Assembly (NCBI GenBank): GCA_019240375.1
Contig: JAFAYN010000057.1
Location: 1 to 5,763, forward strand
DNA length: 5,763 bases
DNA from: Gemmatimonadota bacterium
GTDB lineage: Bacteria > Gemmatimonadota > Gemmatimonadetes > Longimicrobiales > Longimicrobiaceae
Direction of reading: 5' to 3'
Position numbers and translations under genes: made by a program
In this document: piece by piece, positions 1 through 5,763 of the stretch
Numbering within the stretch: position 1 is the stretch's first letter
Layout of the letters: each line of letters starts with the position of its first letter
Notes under the pieces: model-generated
Told to the model about the DNA's origin: nothing
The model's input: only the letters and a program-made list of their open reading frames with translations
Databases searched by the model: none

Positions 1-1
1 G

Positions 2-709
2 CGGGAGCGGATCTGGGCGGCGATGGCGCGCGAGTCGGCGCACCAGATGGCGACCCCGCTCTCGTCGCTGAGCGGGTGGGTGGAGATCCTCCGCCTCCCG
101 CCGGAGGAGCGGGAGGGGATGGCCTCGCTCCCCGCCGTGGCCGCGGAGATGGAGGCCGACCTGGACCGGCTCGAAAAGGTGGCCCACCGCTTCGAGTGGA
201 TCGGCCGTCCGGTGCGGCGCGAGCCGGTGGACGCGCGCCGGCTCCTGCGCGGGCTGGAGCGCTACGTCCGGGTGCGCCTCCCCAAGTTCGGGCACGGGGT
301 GGAGATCGTGATGGAGGTGGAGGACGGGGTCCCACCCATCCTGGGGAACGCCGTTCTGCTGGAGTGGGCGCTGGAGAACCTGATCAAGAACGCCCTGGAC
401 GCGCTGGCCGGGACGGGGGGGACCATCACCGTGCGGGCGGAGGCCACCGCCCGCCGGGTGGCGATCCGCGTCGCCGACGACGGTCCGGGCGTGTCCCCCG
501 CGGTCCGCAAGCAGATCTTCGAGCCCGGGGTGACCACCAAGAAGGGCGGGTGGGGGGTGGGGCTCTCGCTGGCCCGCCGCATCGTGCAGGACGTGCACGG
601 GGGGAAGCTGGTGCTCCTCCCGGCCGAGAGGGGCGCCACCTTCGTGATGCTCCTCCCCGTCGCCCCCGCCGAACAGACCAAGGAAGCAACCCTCGTGGGG
701 AGCAGCTGA
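2..709 (+). CDS. Sensor histidine kinase, C-terminal part (5' end outside window)
   Basis: This is the catalytic core of a membrane-signalling histidine kinase, which autophosphorylates on His and passes the phosphate to a response regulator. The frame is open from base 2, and 235 residues are visible. The H-box ESAHQMATPLSSL puts the phosphoacceptor at visible residue 14 (codon 41-43). A second dimerisation helix follows at about residues 40-62. The HATPase domain then shows an N-box (ENLIKNALDA, Asn126 and Asn130), G1 (DDGPG, 159-163), an F-box (IFEPGVTTKK, from about 172) and G2 (GWGVGLSLA, from 183). No receiver domain follows, and the protein ends in a short polar tail. The ATG at 23 is not a plausible start, because the H-box helix already extends upstream of it; the sensor and membrane parts must lie before the window. 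In HisKA families the residue after the His is usually Glu or Asp, whereas here it is Gln. The stop overlaps the next gene's start. The kinase assignment is secure; its signal and partner are unknown. Confidence 0.93.
   Translation, partial: RERIWAAMARESAHQMATPLSSLSGWVEILRLPPEEREGMASLPAVAAEMEADLDRLEKVAHRFEWIGRPVRREPVDARRLLRGLERYVRVRLPKFGHGVEIVMEVEDGVPPILGNAVLLEWALENLIKNALDALAGTGGTITVRAEATARRVAIRVADDGPGVSPAVRKQIFEPGVTTKKGGWGVGLSLARRIVQDVHGGKLVLLPAERGATFVMLLPVAPAEQTKEATLVGSS
697..702 (+). promoter_or_regulatory. Ribosome-binding site of the helicase gene, inside the kinase gene
   Basis: GGGGAG lies six bases before the ATG at 709, within the last codons of the upstream kinase gene. It decides the helicase start. 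The same frame stays open far upstream, to about base 76, but that stretch overlaps the kinase gene and encodes unstructured Gly/Arg/Pro-rich sequence. With the TGATG stop/start overlap, this arrangement suggests translational coupling. Confidence 0.7.
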
Positions 710-3084
710 TGCCGCTGGACCTGTCCCATCTGAACCCGGAGCAGCGCGAGGCCGCCGAGCACTTCGAGCGGCCTCTCCTCGTCCTCGCCGGAGCGGGGTC
801 GGGGAAGACCCGCGTCCTCACCCACCGGATCGTCAACCTGGTGGAGGAGTTCGGGGTGGACCCGTCGAGCATCCTGGCGCTGACCTTCACCAACAAGGCC
901 GCCGGGGAGATGCGCGACCGGATCCGCGCCCTGCTGGGGCGCGAGCCGACCGGGATGTGGATGGGGACCTTCCACGCCATCGGGGCGCGCATCCTCCGCC
1001 GCGACGCCACCCGCCTGGGGTGGACCCCCAACTTCGTGATCTACGACGCGGGCGACGTGGAGGGGCTGGTGCGGCGCATCGTCAAGGACGAGCTGCAGCT
1101 CGATCCCAAGCGCTGGAGTCCCAAGGCGATCCACGCCGCCATCTCGTCGGCCAAGAACGAGCTGATGGGGGTGCAGGCGTACCAGGAGCGGGCCATCGAC
1201 CCCTTCCAGCGGAAGGTGGCCGAGGTGTACGAGCGCTACCAGCGGGCGCTGCGCGACGCCAACGCCTTCGACTTCGACGACCTGCTGGTCAAGCCGGTGG
1301 AGCTTTTCCGGGCCTTCCCGGACACGCTCCAGCGCTACCGCGACCGCTTCCAGTTCGTGCTGGTGGACGAGTACCAGGACACCAACCGCGCGCAGTACGT
1401 CTTCCTCCGCCTGCTGGCCGAGGAGCACGGCAACCTGTTCGTGGTGGGCGACGACGACCAGTCGATCTACGGGTGGCGCGGAGCGGACATCCGCAACATC
1501 CTCGACTTCGAAAAGGACTTCCCCGAGGCGCGGATGATCCGCCTGGAGCAGAACTACCGCTCCTCGCGCACCATCCTGGACGCCGCCAACCGGGTGATCT
1601 CCGAGAACGTCCGCCGCAAGGGGAAGACGCTCCGCACCGAGAACCCGGAGGGGGAGCGCATCACCCTGGTGGAGTGCGCCGACGAGGCCGACGAGGCGGA
1701 CTGGATCGCCGCGGAGATGGAGGCGCGGATGAGCGACAACCCCGAGGTCGGGCCGCGCCACTTCGTCGTCCTGTACCGTACCAACGCCCAGTCGCGCGCC
1801 ATGGAAGAGGCGCTGCTGCGCGAGGGGCTTCCCTACCGGATCGTGGGCGGGACGCGCTTCTACGAGCGGCGCGAGGTCAAGGACGCCATGGCGTACCTGC
1901 GCCTGGTCGCCAACCCCGCGGCCAACGAGGCGTTCCTGCGCATCGTCAACGTCCCCAAGCGGGGGATCGGCGACACCTCGGTGGCGCGGCTGGCGGAGTG
2001 GGCGGCGACGCAGCCCTCCCCGCGCGTCCCCGGGCAGCGGATGACGCTGCTGGAGGCGGCGGGGCAGGCGGAGCGGGCGACCGGGATCCGCGGCGCGGCG
2101 GTCGGCGCGCTGACCGACCTGGCCGGGCTGATCCAGAAGCACGCCGCCCTGGCGGAGCGGGGGATCCGCCTGGACGAGCTGCTGCGCGAACTGGTGCGCG
2201 CCTCCGGGCTGGTGCAGATGCTGGAGGAGGAGGGGCCGGACGGCGAGGAGCGGGTCGCCAACCTGGAGGAGCTGATCGCGGGCGCGGCCGACCTGCAGAC
2301 GCGCCTGGACGAGGGCGACCCGGAGCTGCTGGCCGAGCTGGAGGAGGCGGGTGAAACCTCGCCGCGCGCCGTGGACCTGTTCCTGAGCCACGTGGCGCTG
2401 GTGGCCGACATCGACCAGCACGACCCCACCGCCGACGCGGTGTCGCTGATGACGCTGCACAACGCCAAGGGGTTGGAGTTCCCCTTCGTGTTCATCGCCG
2501 GGATGGAGGAGGGGCTCTTCCCCATGGCCCGCTCGTACGACGAGCCGGAACAGCTGGAGGAGGAGCGGCGCCTCTTCTACGTGGGGATCACCCGGGCGGA
2601 GCGGAAGCTGTACCTCACCACCGCGCGTCGCCGTCGGCGAGGGGCGGAGTGGCTGGACGCGGTCCCCTCCTCGTTCCTGGAAGCGGTCCCCAAGGAGTTG
2701 CTGGAAGCGCGGCGCACCCCGCGCGTGGTGGAGCGGATGGCCCCGTACCGCCCCTGGCGCGTGGCGGGCGGCGGGTCGCGCACGCGGGGCGACCGGCTGG
2801 GGTTCGGGGACTTCGGCGACCTGGGGTACGCCTCGCCCTCGTCGCGGGGACGGCCCAAGGCCGCCGCGCCGGAGGACGAGAGCTACCAGGTGGACTACTC
2901 CGACTCGCAGGAGGCGCCCCGGCTGATCAAGGGCGCCCGGGTGCGGCACCCGCAGTTCGGGGCGGGGACGGTGGTGGAGCTGTCGGGGGTGGGGGCGGAC
3001 GTGCGCGCCACCATCGACTTCGACACCGTGGGGCGGAAGAAGGTGGTGCTGCGCTACGCCAACCTGGAGCCGGAATGGGACTGA
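709..3084 (+). CDS. pcrA: UvrD/PcrA-type ATP-dependent 3'-5' DNA helicase
   Basis: A complete superfamily 1A helicase of 791 residues, close to the usual PcrA/UvrD length. These cytoplasmic enzymes unwind DNA 3'-5' in nucleotide-excision and mismatch repair, clear RecA filaments and resolve replication-transcription conflicts. All motifs are visible: Q motif (LNPEQREA, Gln12), Walker A (AGAGSGKT, 27-34, Lys33), Ia (LTFTNKAA, 58-65), Ib (GTFHAIGARI), II/Walker B (VDEYQD, Asp220-Glu221), III (GDDDQSIYGWRG, 247-258), IV (QNYRS, 281-285), V (TLHNAKGLE, 582-590) and VI (RRLFYVGITRAE, 620-631). After a variable Gly/Arg/Ser-rich linker (about 665-735) comes a C-terminal Tudor-like domain (KGARVRHPQFGAGTVV, from about 740), the part of PcrA known to contact RNA polymerase. 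The start at 709 has a good ribosome-binding site and gives a standard N-terminus. No catalytic residue is missing. uvrD is an equally valid name; the C-terminal domain favours pcrA. Confidence 0.97.
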   Translation: MPLDLSHLNPEQREAAEHFERPLLVLAGAGSGKTRVLTHRIVNLVEEFGVDPSSILALTFTNKAAGEMRDRIRALLGREPTGMWMGTFHAIGARILRRDATRLGWTPNFVIYDAGDVEGLVRRIVKDELQLDPKRWSPKAIHAAISSAKNELMGVQAYQERAIDPFQRKVAEVYERYQRALRDANAFDFDDLLVKPVELFRAFPDTLQRYRDRFQFVLVDEYQDTNRAQYVFLRLLAEEHGNLFVVGDDDQSIYGWRGADIRNILDFEKDFPEARMIRLEQNYRSSRTILDAANRVISENVRRKGKTLRTENPEGERITLVECADEADEADWIAAEMEARMSDNPEVGPRHFVVLYRTNAQSRAMEEALLREGLPYRIVGGTRFYERREVKDAMAYLRLVANPAANEAFLRIVNVPKRGIGDTSVARLAEWAATQPSPRVPGQRMTLLEAAGQAERATGIRGAAVGALTDLAGLIQKHAALAERGIRLDELLRELVRASGLVQMLEEEGPDGEERVANLEELIAGAADLQTRLDEGDPELLAELEEAGETSPRAVDLFLSHVALVADIDQHDPTADAVSLMTLHNAKGLEFPFVFIAGMEEGLFPMARSYDEPEQLEEERRLFYVGITRAERKLYLTTARRRRRGAEWLDAVPSSFLEAVPKELLEARRTPRVVERMAPYRPWRVAGGGSRTRGDRLGFGDFGDLGYASPSSRGRPKAAAPEDESYQVDYSDSQEAPRLIKGARVRHPQFGAGTVVELSGVGADVRATIDFDTVGRKKVVLRYANLEPEWD

Positions 3085-3090
3085 CGGCGA

Positions 3091-3118
3091 GGTTACAGGG
3101 GACAGGTTACAGGGGACA
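3091..3118 (+). repeat. Four-unit heptanucleotide tandem repeat between genes
   Basis: Two exact copies of the 14-mer GGTTACAGGGGACA stand head to tail (3091-3104 and 3105-3118). Each 14-mer is itself two related 7-mers, GGTTACA and GGGGACA, both fitting GGNNACA. The array therefore reads as four heptads in alternating order. It starts six bases after the helicase stop and ends six bases before the next ATG, filling most of the 40-base gap. AT content is higher than in the flanking genes. This kind of short heptad array resembles the dispersed heptanucleotide repeats known from cyanobacteria; whether it recurs in this genome cannot be seen here. Confidence 0.85.
3111..3115 (+). promoter_or_regulatory. 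Likely ribosome-binding site of the hydrolase gene, formed by the last repeat unit
   Basis: AGGGG spans the junction of the third and fourth heptads, nine bases before the ATG at 3125. No better purine-rich tract is nearer the start, so translation of the hydrolase probably depends on repeat sequence. The earlier copy of the same motif (3097-3101) is 23 bases from the ATG, too far to serve this start. Confidence 0.5.
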
Positions 3119-3124
3119 GCCTGC

Positions 3125-3886
3125 ATGTCCGGCGTGAGGCGCGGGCTCCTGGCCCTGGGAGTGGCGGGTGTGCTCGCCGCGAGCGTGGGCACCTCGTACG
3201 CCGGCTCGCCGCGGGCCGAGCCGTCCGCCCACGCCGCGATACGCCCCGTGGAGGGGCGGGAGCTGGTGGTGCTGGTGCACGGGCTGGGGCGGTCGCGGCT
3301 CTCGATGCTCCCGCTGGCCTGGTCGCTGGAGCGGCGGGGCTACCGGGTGCTCAACTGGGGGTACTCCAGCACCTCGGCCACCATCCCCGAGCTGGGGGCG
3401 GAGCTGAGCCGCGACCTCGCCTCGCTCGACGGGCCGCCCCCGGAGCGGATCCACTTCGTCGGGCACTCGCTGGGGAACATCATCATCCGCTGGGTGGTCG
3501 CCAACCGGCCGCCGGAGCACGTGGGGCGGGTGGTGATGCTGGCGCCGCCCAACCAGGGGTCGCACAGCGCCGACCGCTACGCCCCCTGGCTGGGGTGGCT
3601 CCTGCGCCCCCTCCCCGAGCTGCGCACCGCGCCGGGGAGCACCGCTCGCACCATCCCCACGCCGCCTGGCGTGGAGATCGGGGTGATCGCCGGCCGGTAC
3701 GACGGCAAGGTCTCGGTCCCGGAAACGTTCCTCCCCGGCGCGAAGGCCCGGGTGGTGATCCCCGCCGCGCACACCTTCATCATGGACCGCCGCGACGTCG
3801 GCCGGCTGGTCGTCCGCTTCCTGTACACCGGCGACTTCGCGCCGCCCCCGCCGGTCCCTTCCGCTCCGCCGCTTTCCCCCTCCTGA
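3125..3886 (+). CDS. Exported alpha/beta-hydrolase, lipase/esterase-like
   Basis: A 253-residue serine hydrolase with a complete catalytic set. The N-terminus is a signal peptide: Arg5-Arg6, a hydrophobic stretch (7-22) and a likely signal-peptidase I site after Ser-Tyr-Ala26. The mature fold begins with the strand LVVLVHGLG (47-55), whose His52-Gly53 is the oxyanion-hole motif. The nucleophile elbow GHSLG carries Ser115. APPNQGS follows the next strand, equivalent to the GTPHRGS-like segment of many lipases. Asp193 (GRYDGK) and His216 (AAHTF) complete the triad. The C-terminus is a proline-rich tail (APPPPVPSAPP), probably disordered. It likely hydrolyses an ester or lipid outside the cytoplasmic membrane; the substrate cannot be read from sequence. 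It follows the helicase by 40 bases with no terminator between, so co-transcription is possible, though the functions are unrelated. The ATG is preferred over GTG at 3134 because of the spacing to AGGGG. Confidence 0.9.
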   Translation: MSGVRRGLLALGVAGVLAASVGTSYAGSPRAEPSAHAAIRPVEGRELVVLVHGLGRSRLSMLPLAWSLERRGYRVLNWGYSSTSATIPELGAELSRDLASLDGPPPERIHFVGHSLGNIIIRWVVANRPPEHVGRVVMLAPPNQGSHSADRYAPWLGWLLRPLPELRTAPGSTARTIPTPPGVEIGVIAGRYDGKVSVPETFLPGAKARVVIPAAHTFIMDRRDVGRLVVRFLYTGDFAPPPPVPSAPPLSPS

Positions 3887-3900
3887 AGTCCCCGTCCGTT

Positions 3901-3959
3901 CCGGTGTCGGGTCTCCCGTGCCCCGACCTGTGGCACGGGCGCATCAGGACGAACACCGG
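3901..3959 (+). terminator. Nested inverted repeat, possible Rho-independent-like or processing hairpin
   Basis: An inner perfect 8-bp stem, CCCGTGCC (3915-3922) with GGCACGGG (3932-3939), encloses a 9-base loop. It sits 28 bases after the hydrolase stop. An outer pair, CCGGTGT (3901-3907) with ACACCGG (3953-3959), encloses it and can gain two more pairs past a one-base bulge. The position suits a transcript 3' end, but no T-tract follows the inner or the outer stem, so this is not a classical intrinsic terminator. It may instead stabilise an mRNA end or act as a protein-binding site. Confidence 0.4.
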
Positions 3960-4073
3960 CGGGCTCCCGCTCGCTTCGTAAGGCGCTCTCCCGTAAACAC
4001 CTGGCTTCCCCCTCCGTCCGTCGCCCACCGTAGCACGGCGCTTGCGGCGCGTTTACCCGACCTCTCCCGCCCG

Positions 4074-4083
4074 GAACCGGTTC
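4074..4083. promoter_or_regulatory. 10-bp palindrome GAACCGGTTC before the PAS/GAF gene
   Basis: GAACCGGTTC is a perfect palindrome ending two bases before the purine-rich ribosome-binding site and twelve before the ATG. A dimeric repressor bound here could block transcription or a short leader. Symmetry does not extend beyond ten bases and no second copy is visible, so chance in GC-rich DNA is a real alternative. Confidence 0.25.
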
Positions 4084-4085
4084 TC

Positions 4086-4092
4086 AGAGGGA
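4086..4092 (+). promoter_or_regulatory. Ribosome-binding site of the PAS/GAF gene
   Basis: AGAGGGA, with core GAGG at 4087-4090, lies five bases before the ATG at 4096. It supports this start over the next in-frame ATG at 4144, which has no comparable purine tract. Confidence 0.65.
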
Positions 4093-4095
4093 CGC

Positions 4096-5763
4096 ATGGA
4101 CCGGAACGTCGAGACCCCCCCCGAAGCCGGCGAGCGCCGGCGGATGCAGCGTGCCCTGCGGGAAAGCGAGGCGCGGCTGCGCACCGTGCTCACCAGCGTT
4201 CCCACCGTGCTCTTCGCCCTGGACCGCGACGGGGTCTTCACCTTTTCGGAGGGGCGGGCGCTGGAGGTGCTGGGGCTGCGCCCCGGGGAGGTGGTGGGAC
4301 GGTCCGTGTACGAGATCTACGGCGCGATCCCCCAGGTCCTGGACGACGTCCGCCGCGCCCTCGACGGGGAGGACGTCACCTCGATGGTGGAGGTACGCGG
4401 CCACGTCTTCGAGACCCGCTACTCGGCGCTCCGCGACGACGAGGGGGCGGTCACCGGGGCGGTCGGCGCCGCGTTGGACGTCACCGAGCGCCGGGCCGCC
4501 GAGGAGGCGCTGCAGGCCCGGCACCGGCAGGCGGCGCGCTTCCAGGCGGCGCTCCTGGAGCTGGCGCGGGCCGACGAGGAGGAGCTGGACGCCGCGCTCC
4601 GCCGGATCGTCCGGGGCGACGCCGCGGTGATGGAGGCCGAGCGGGTCAGCGCCTGGTTCTTCTCGCCCGACGGCGAGGAGCTGGTCTGCCGGACGCTGTA
4701 CACCCGTGCCGACGGGTTCCACGAGGGAGGCCCCACCCTGCGGGCGGCGGAGCTGCCGGAGTACTTCGCCACGCTGCGGGAGCGGCGGGTGATCGCCGCC
4801 GGCGACGCCGTCCACGACCCCGCGACGCACGAGTTCGCCGAGGCGTACCTGGTTCCGCTCGGGATCGCCGCGATGCTGGACGTCCCGGTGTGGCGCAACG
4901 GGCGGATGGTGGGGGTGGTGTGCCAGGGGCACCTGGGCGGGGCGCGGGAGTGGACGCTGGAAGAGCAGGAGTTCGCCACCTCGGTGGCGGACATGGTGTC
5001 GCTGGCGCTGGAAAGCGCGGAAAGGAAGCGCGCGGAGGCGGCGGCCCGCGGCTCCGAGGCGCGCAAGGCCGCGGTGGTGGAGGCCGCCCTGGACTGCATC
5101 GTCACCATGGACGTGACCGGGCGGATCATGGAGTTCAACCCCTCGGCGGAGCGCGTCTTCGGCTGCCCGGCCGCGGAGGCGGTCGGGCGGATGCTCGACG
5201 ACCTGATCATCCCGCCCCGCCTCCGTCGGCGGCACCGGCGTGGGGTGGCCCGCCACCTGACCAGCGGCCGCATCCTGGGGCGGCGGATCGAGACTTGGGC
5301 GGTCCGCGCCGACGGGTCGGAGTTCCCCGTCGAGCTGACCATCACCCGCATCCCCACCGGCGGCGACCCGCTCTTCACCGGCTTCCTCCGCGACATCACC
5401 GGTCGGCGCCGGGCCGAGGAGGCGCTGCGGAGCGCCGAGCGCGAGGCCCAGCGCATGGCCGAGCGGATGCGGGCGGTGGCGGGGGCCGCCGCCGGGGTGA
5501 TCGGCGCCCGCTCGCGCGAGGCCCTGCGCGACGTGCTGGAGGAGGCGTGCCGCCGGGTGCTCCCCTTCGACGCCTTCTTCATCATGGCGTACGACGCGGA
5601 GGCGGACGCCTTCGTCGGCTTCGGCGGGAACGACGCGGGGGTCTACAGTCCGCCCAACGTGGTCCCGGCCGCGGGGACGCCCGCCGAGCGCGCGGTGCGG
5701 GAGCGGCGCTCGGTCCTGGCCCTCCACGCGGACGACCCCGCGCACCGGGGGGCGGAGCTGACC
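4096..5763 (+). CDS. PAS-GAF-PAS-GAF multi-sensor signalling protein (3' end outside window)
   Basis: The frame is open from ATG 4096 to the last base, giving 556 residues. Domains as read: a short polar N-terminus; PAS 1 at about 22-133 (ALDRDGVFTFSEGRALEVLG, ending in the PAS cap DVTERRAAEEAL); GAF 1 at about 150-310 (AMLDVPVWRNGRMVGVVCQG and a helix FATSVADMVSLALE); PAS 2 at about 322-440 (LDCIVTMDVTGRIMEFNPSA, RADGSEFPVELT, then DITGRRRAEEAL); and GAF 2 from about 464, cut by the window end. Charged helical linkers rich in Arg, Glu and Ala join the domains and probably form parallel coiled coils. No signal peptide or membrane segment is visible, so a cytoplasmic sensor is likely. Such arrays usually end in a histidine kinase, GGDEF/EAL or phosphatase domain; the output cannot be known here. 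Ligands are also unknown, with no clear haem or bilin site. It has its own 5' gap and ribosome-binding site, so it is probably a separate unit. Confidence 0.9.
   Translation, partial: MDRNVETPPEAGERRRMQRALRESEARLRTVLTSVPTVLFALDRDGVFTFSEGRALEVLGLRPGEVVGRSVYEIYGAIPQVLDDVRRALDGEDVTSMVEVRGHVFETRYSALRDDEGAVTGAVGAALDVTERRAAEEALQARHRQAARFQAALLELARADEEELDAALRRIVRGDAAVMEAERVSAWFFSPDGEELVCRTLYTRADGFHEGGPTLRAAELPEYFATLRERRVIAAGDAVHDPATHEFAEAYLVPLGIAAMLDVPVWRNGRMVGVVCQGHLGGAREWTLEEQEFATSVADMVSLALESAERKRAEAAARGSEARKAAVVEAALDCIVTMDVTGRIMEFNPSAERVFGCPAAEAVGRMLDDLIIPPRLRRRHRRGVARHLTSGRILGRRIETWAVRADGSEFPVELTITRIPTGGDPLFTGFLRDITGRRRAEEALRSAEREAQRMAERMRAVAGAAAGVIGARSREALRDVLEEACRRVLPFDAFFIMAYDAEADAFVGFGGNDAGVYSPPNVVPAAGTPAERAVRERRSVLALHADDPAHRGAELT

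Larger units (their letters stand above)
3887..4095. other. Non-coding stretch between the hydrolase and PAS/GAF genes
   Basis: These 209 bases contain no credible gene: open frames crossing them are extensions of frames overlapping the hydrolase. They hold a nested inverted repeat near the 5' end, a 10-bp palindrome and a ribosome-binding site near the 3' end. The middle (about 3965-4070) shows nothing I can assign. No TTGACA/TATAAT-like pair and no GGAAC-N16/17-CGTC pair at sensible spacing was found, although a promoter for the downstream gene is expected here. Confidence 0.6.

Noticed and set aside
76..708. Long N-terminal extension of the helicase frame
   Set aside because: It overlaps the kinase gene in another frame, encodes Gly/Arg/Pro-rich low-complexity sequence, and the true start at 709 has a ribosome-binding site and a standard PcrA N-terminus.
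3110..3123. Hairpin CAGG/CCTG that could hide the hydrolase ribosome-binding site
   Set aside because: Only a 4-bp stem; not strong enough to claim regulation.
262..3192. 976-residue open frame on the - strand
   Set aside because: It lies antisense to the kinase and helicase genes. Long antisense frames are expected in GC-rich codon-biased DNA, and its His/Arg/Val/Leu-rich product matches no fold I recognise.
3993..4056. Inverted pair GTAAAC (3993-3998) and GTTTAC (4051-4056)
   Set aside because: Only six bases per arm and 52 bases apart, with no extension on either side. Too weak for an operator or a hairpin.
4073..4110. ECF-sigma-like promoter (GGAAC at 4073, CGTC at 4107)
   Set aside because: The spacer is 29 bases instead of about 16-17, and the second element lies inside the coding region.
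4084..5745. 553-residue open frame on the - strand
   Set aside because: It is antisense to the PAS/GAF gene, whose + strand product has four recognisable domains. The antisense product is compositionally biased and has none.
1..5763. CRISPR array, mobile element, phage or defence system
   Set aside because: No spaced repeats of array type, no transposase or integrase motifs, no terminal inverted repeats and no tRNA-like structure. The four genes are ordinary chromosomal families.

Overview
The window is very GC-rich (clearly above about 65 % by eye, with G/C at most third codon positions). It carries four protein-coding genes, all on the + strand. High GC, the kinase H-box of the AHQMATPL type with a GWGVGLSLA G2 box, and a short tandem repeat between genes all suggest a free-living environmental bacterium with many signalling proteins. 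Gemmatimonadota (Longimicrobium-like) would fit, but that assignment is an inference from style and was not tested by any search.

Layout. Bases 2-709 hold the 3' end of a sensor histidine kinase gene: dimerisation/phosphoacceptor helices plus the ATP-binding domain. Its stop codon overlaps by one base the ATG of a complete UvrD/PcrA-type DNA helicase gene (709-3084). A 40-base gap follows, mostly filled by a four-unit heptanucleotide repeat (3091-3118) that also supplies the likely ribosome-binding site of the next gene. That gene (3125-3886) encodes an exported alpha/beta-hydrolase with a complete Ser-Asp-His triad, probably a lipase or esterase. A 209-base non-coding stretch (3887-4095) holds a nested inverted repeat, a 10-bp palindrome and a ribosome-binding site, but no recognisable sigma-70 promoter and no U-tract terminator. 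The last gene (4096 to the window end, still open) encodes a large multi-sensor protein with the order PAS-GAF-PAS-GAF; its output domain lies outside the window.

How the genes work together. The kinase and helicase genes are very probably translationally coupled and co-transcribed, and the hydrolase may be a distal member of the same transcript. No shared pathway is evident: the helicase is a housekeeping repair/replication enzyme, while the kinase and hydrolase act at or beyond the membrane. The PAS/GAF protein looks like a separate transcription unit. I see no CRISPR array, mobile element, RNA gene or defence cassette. Nothing here convincingly amounts to a new biological system; the most notable item outside the genes is the heptad repeat at 3091-3118.
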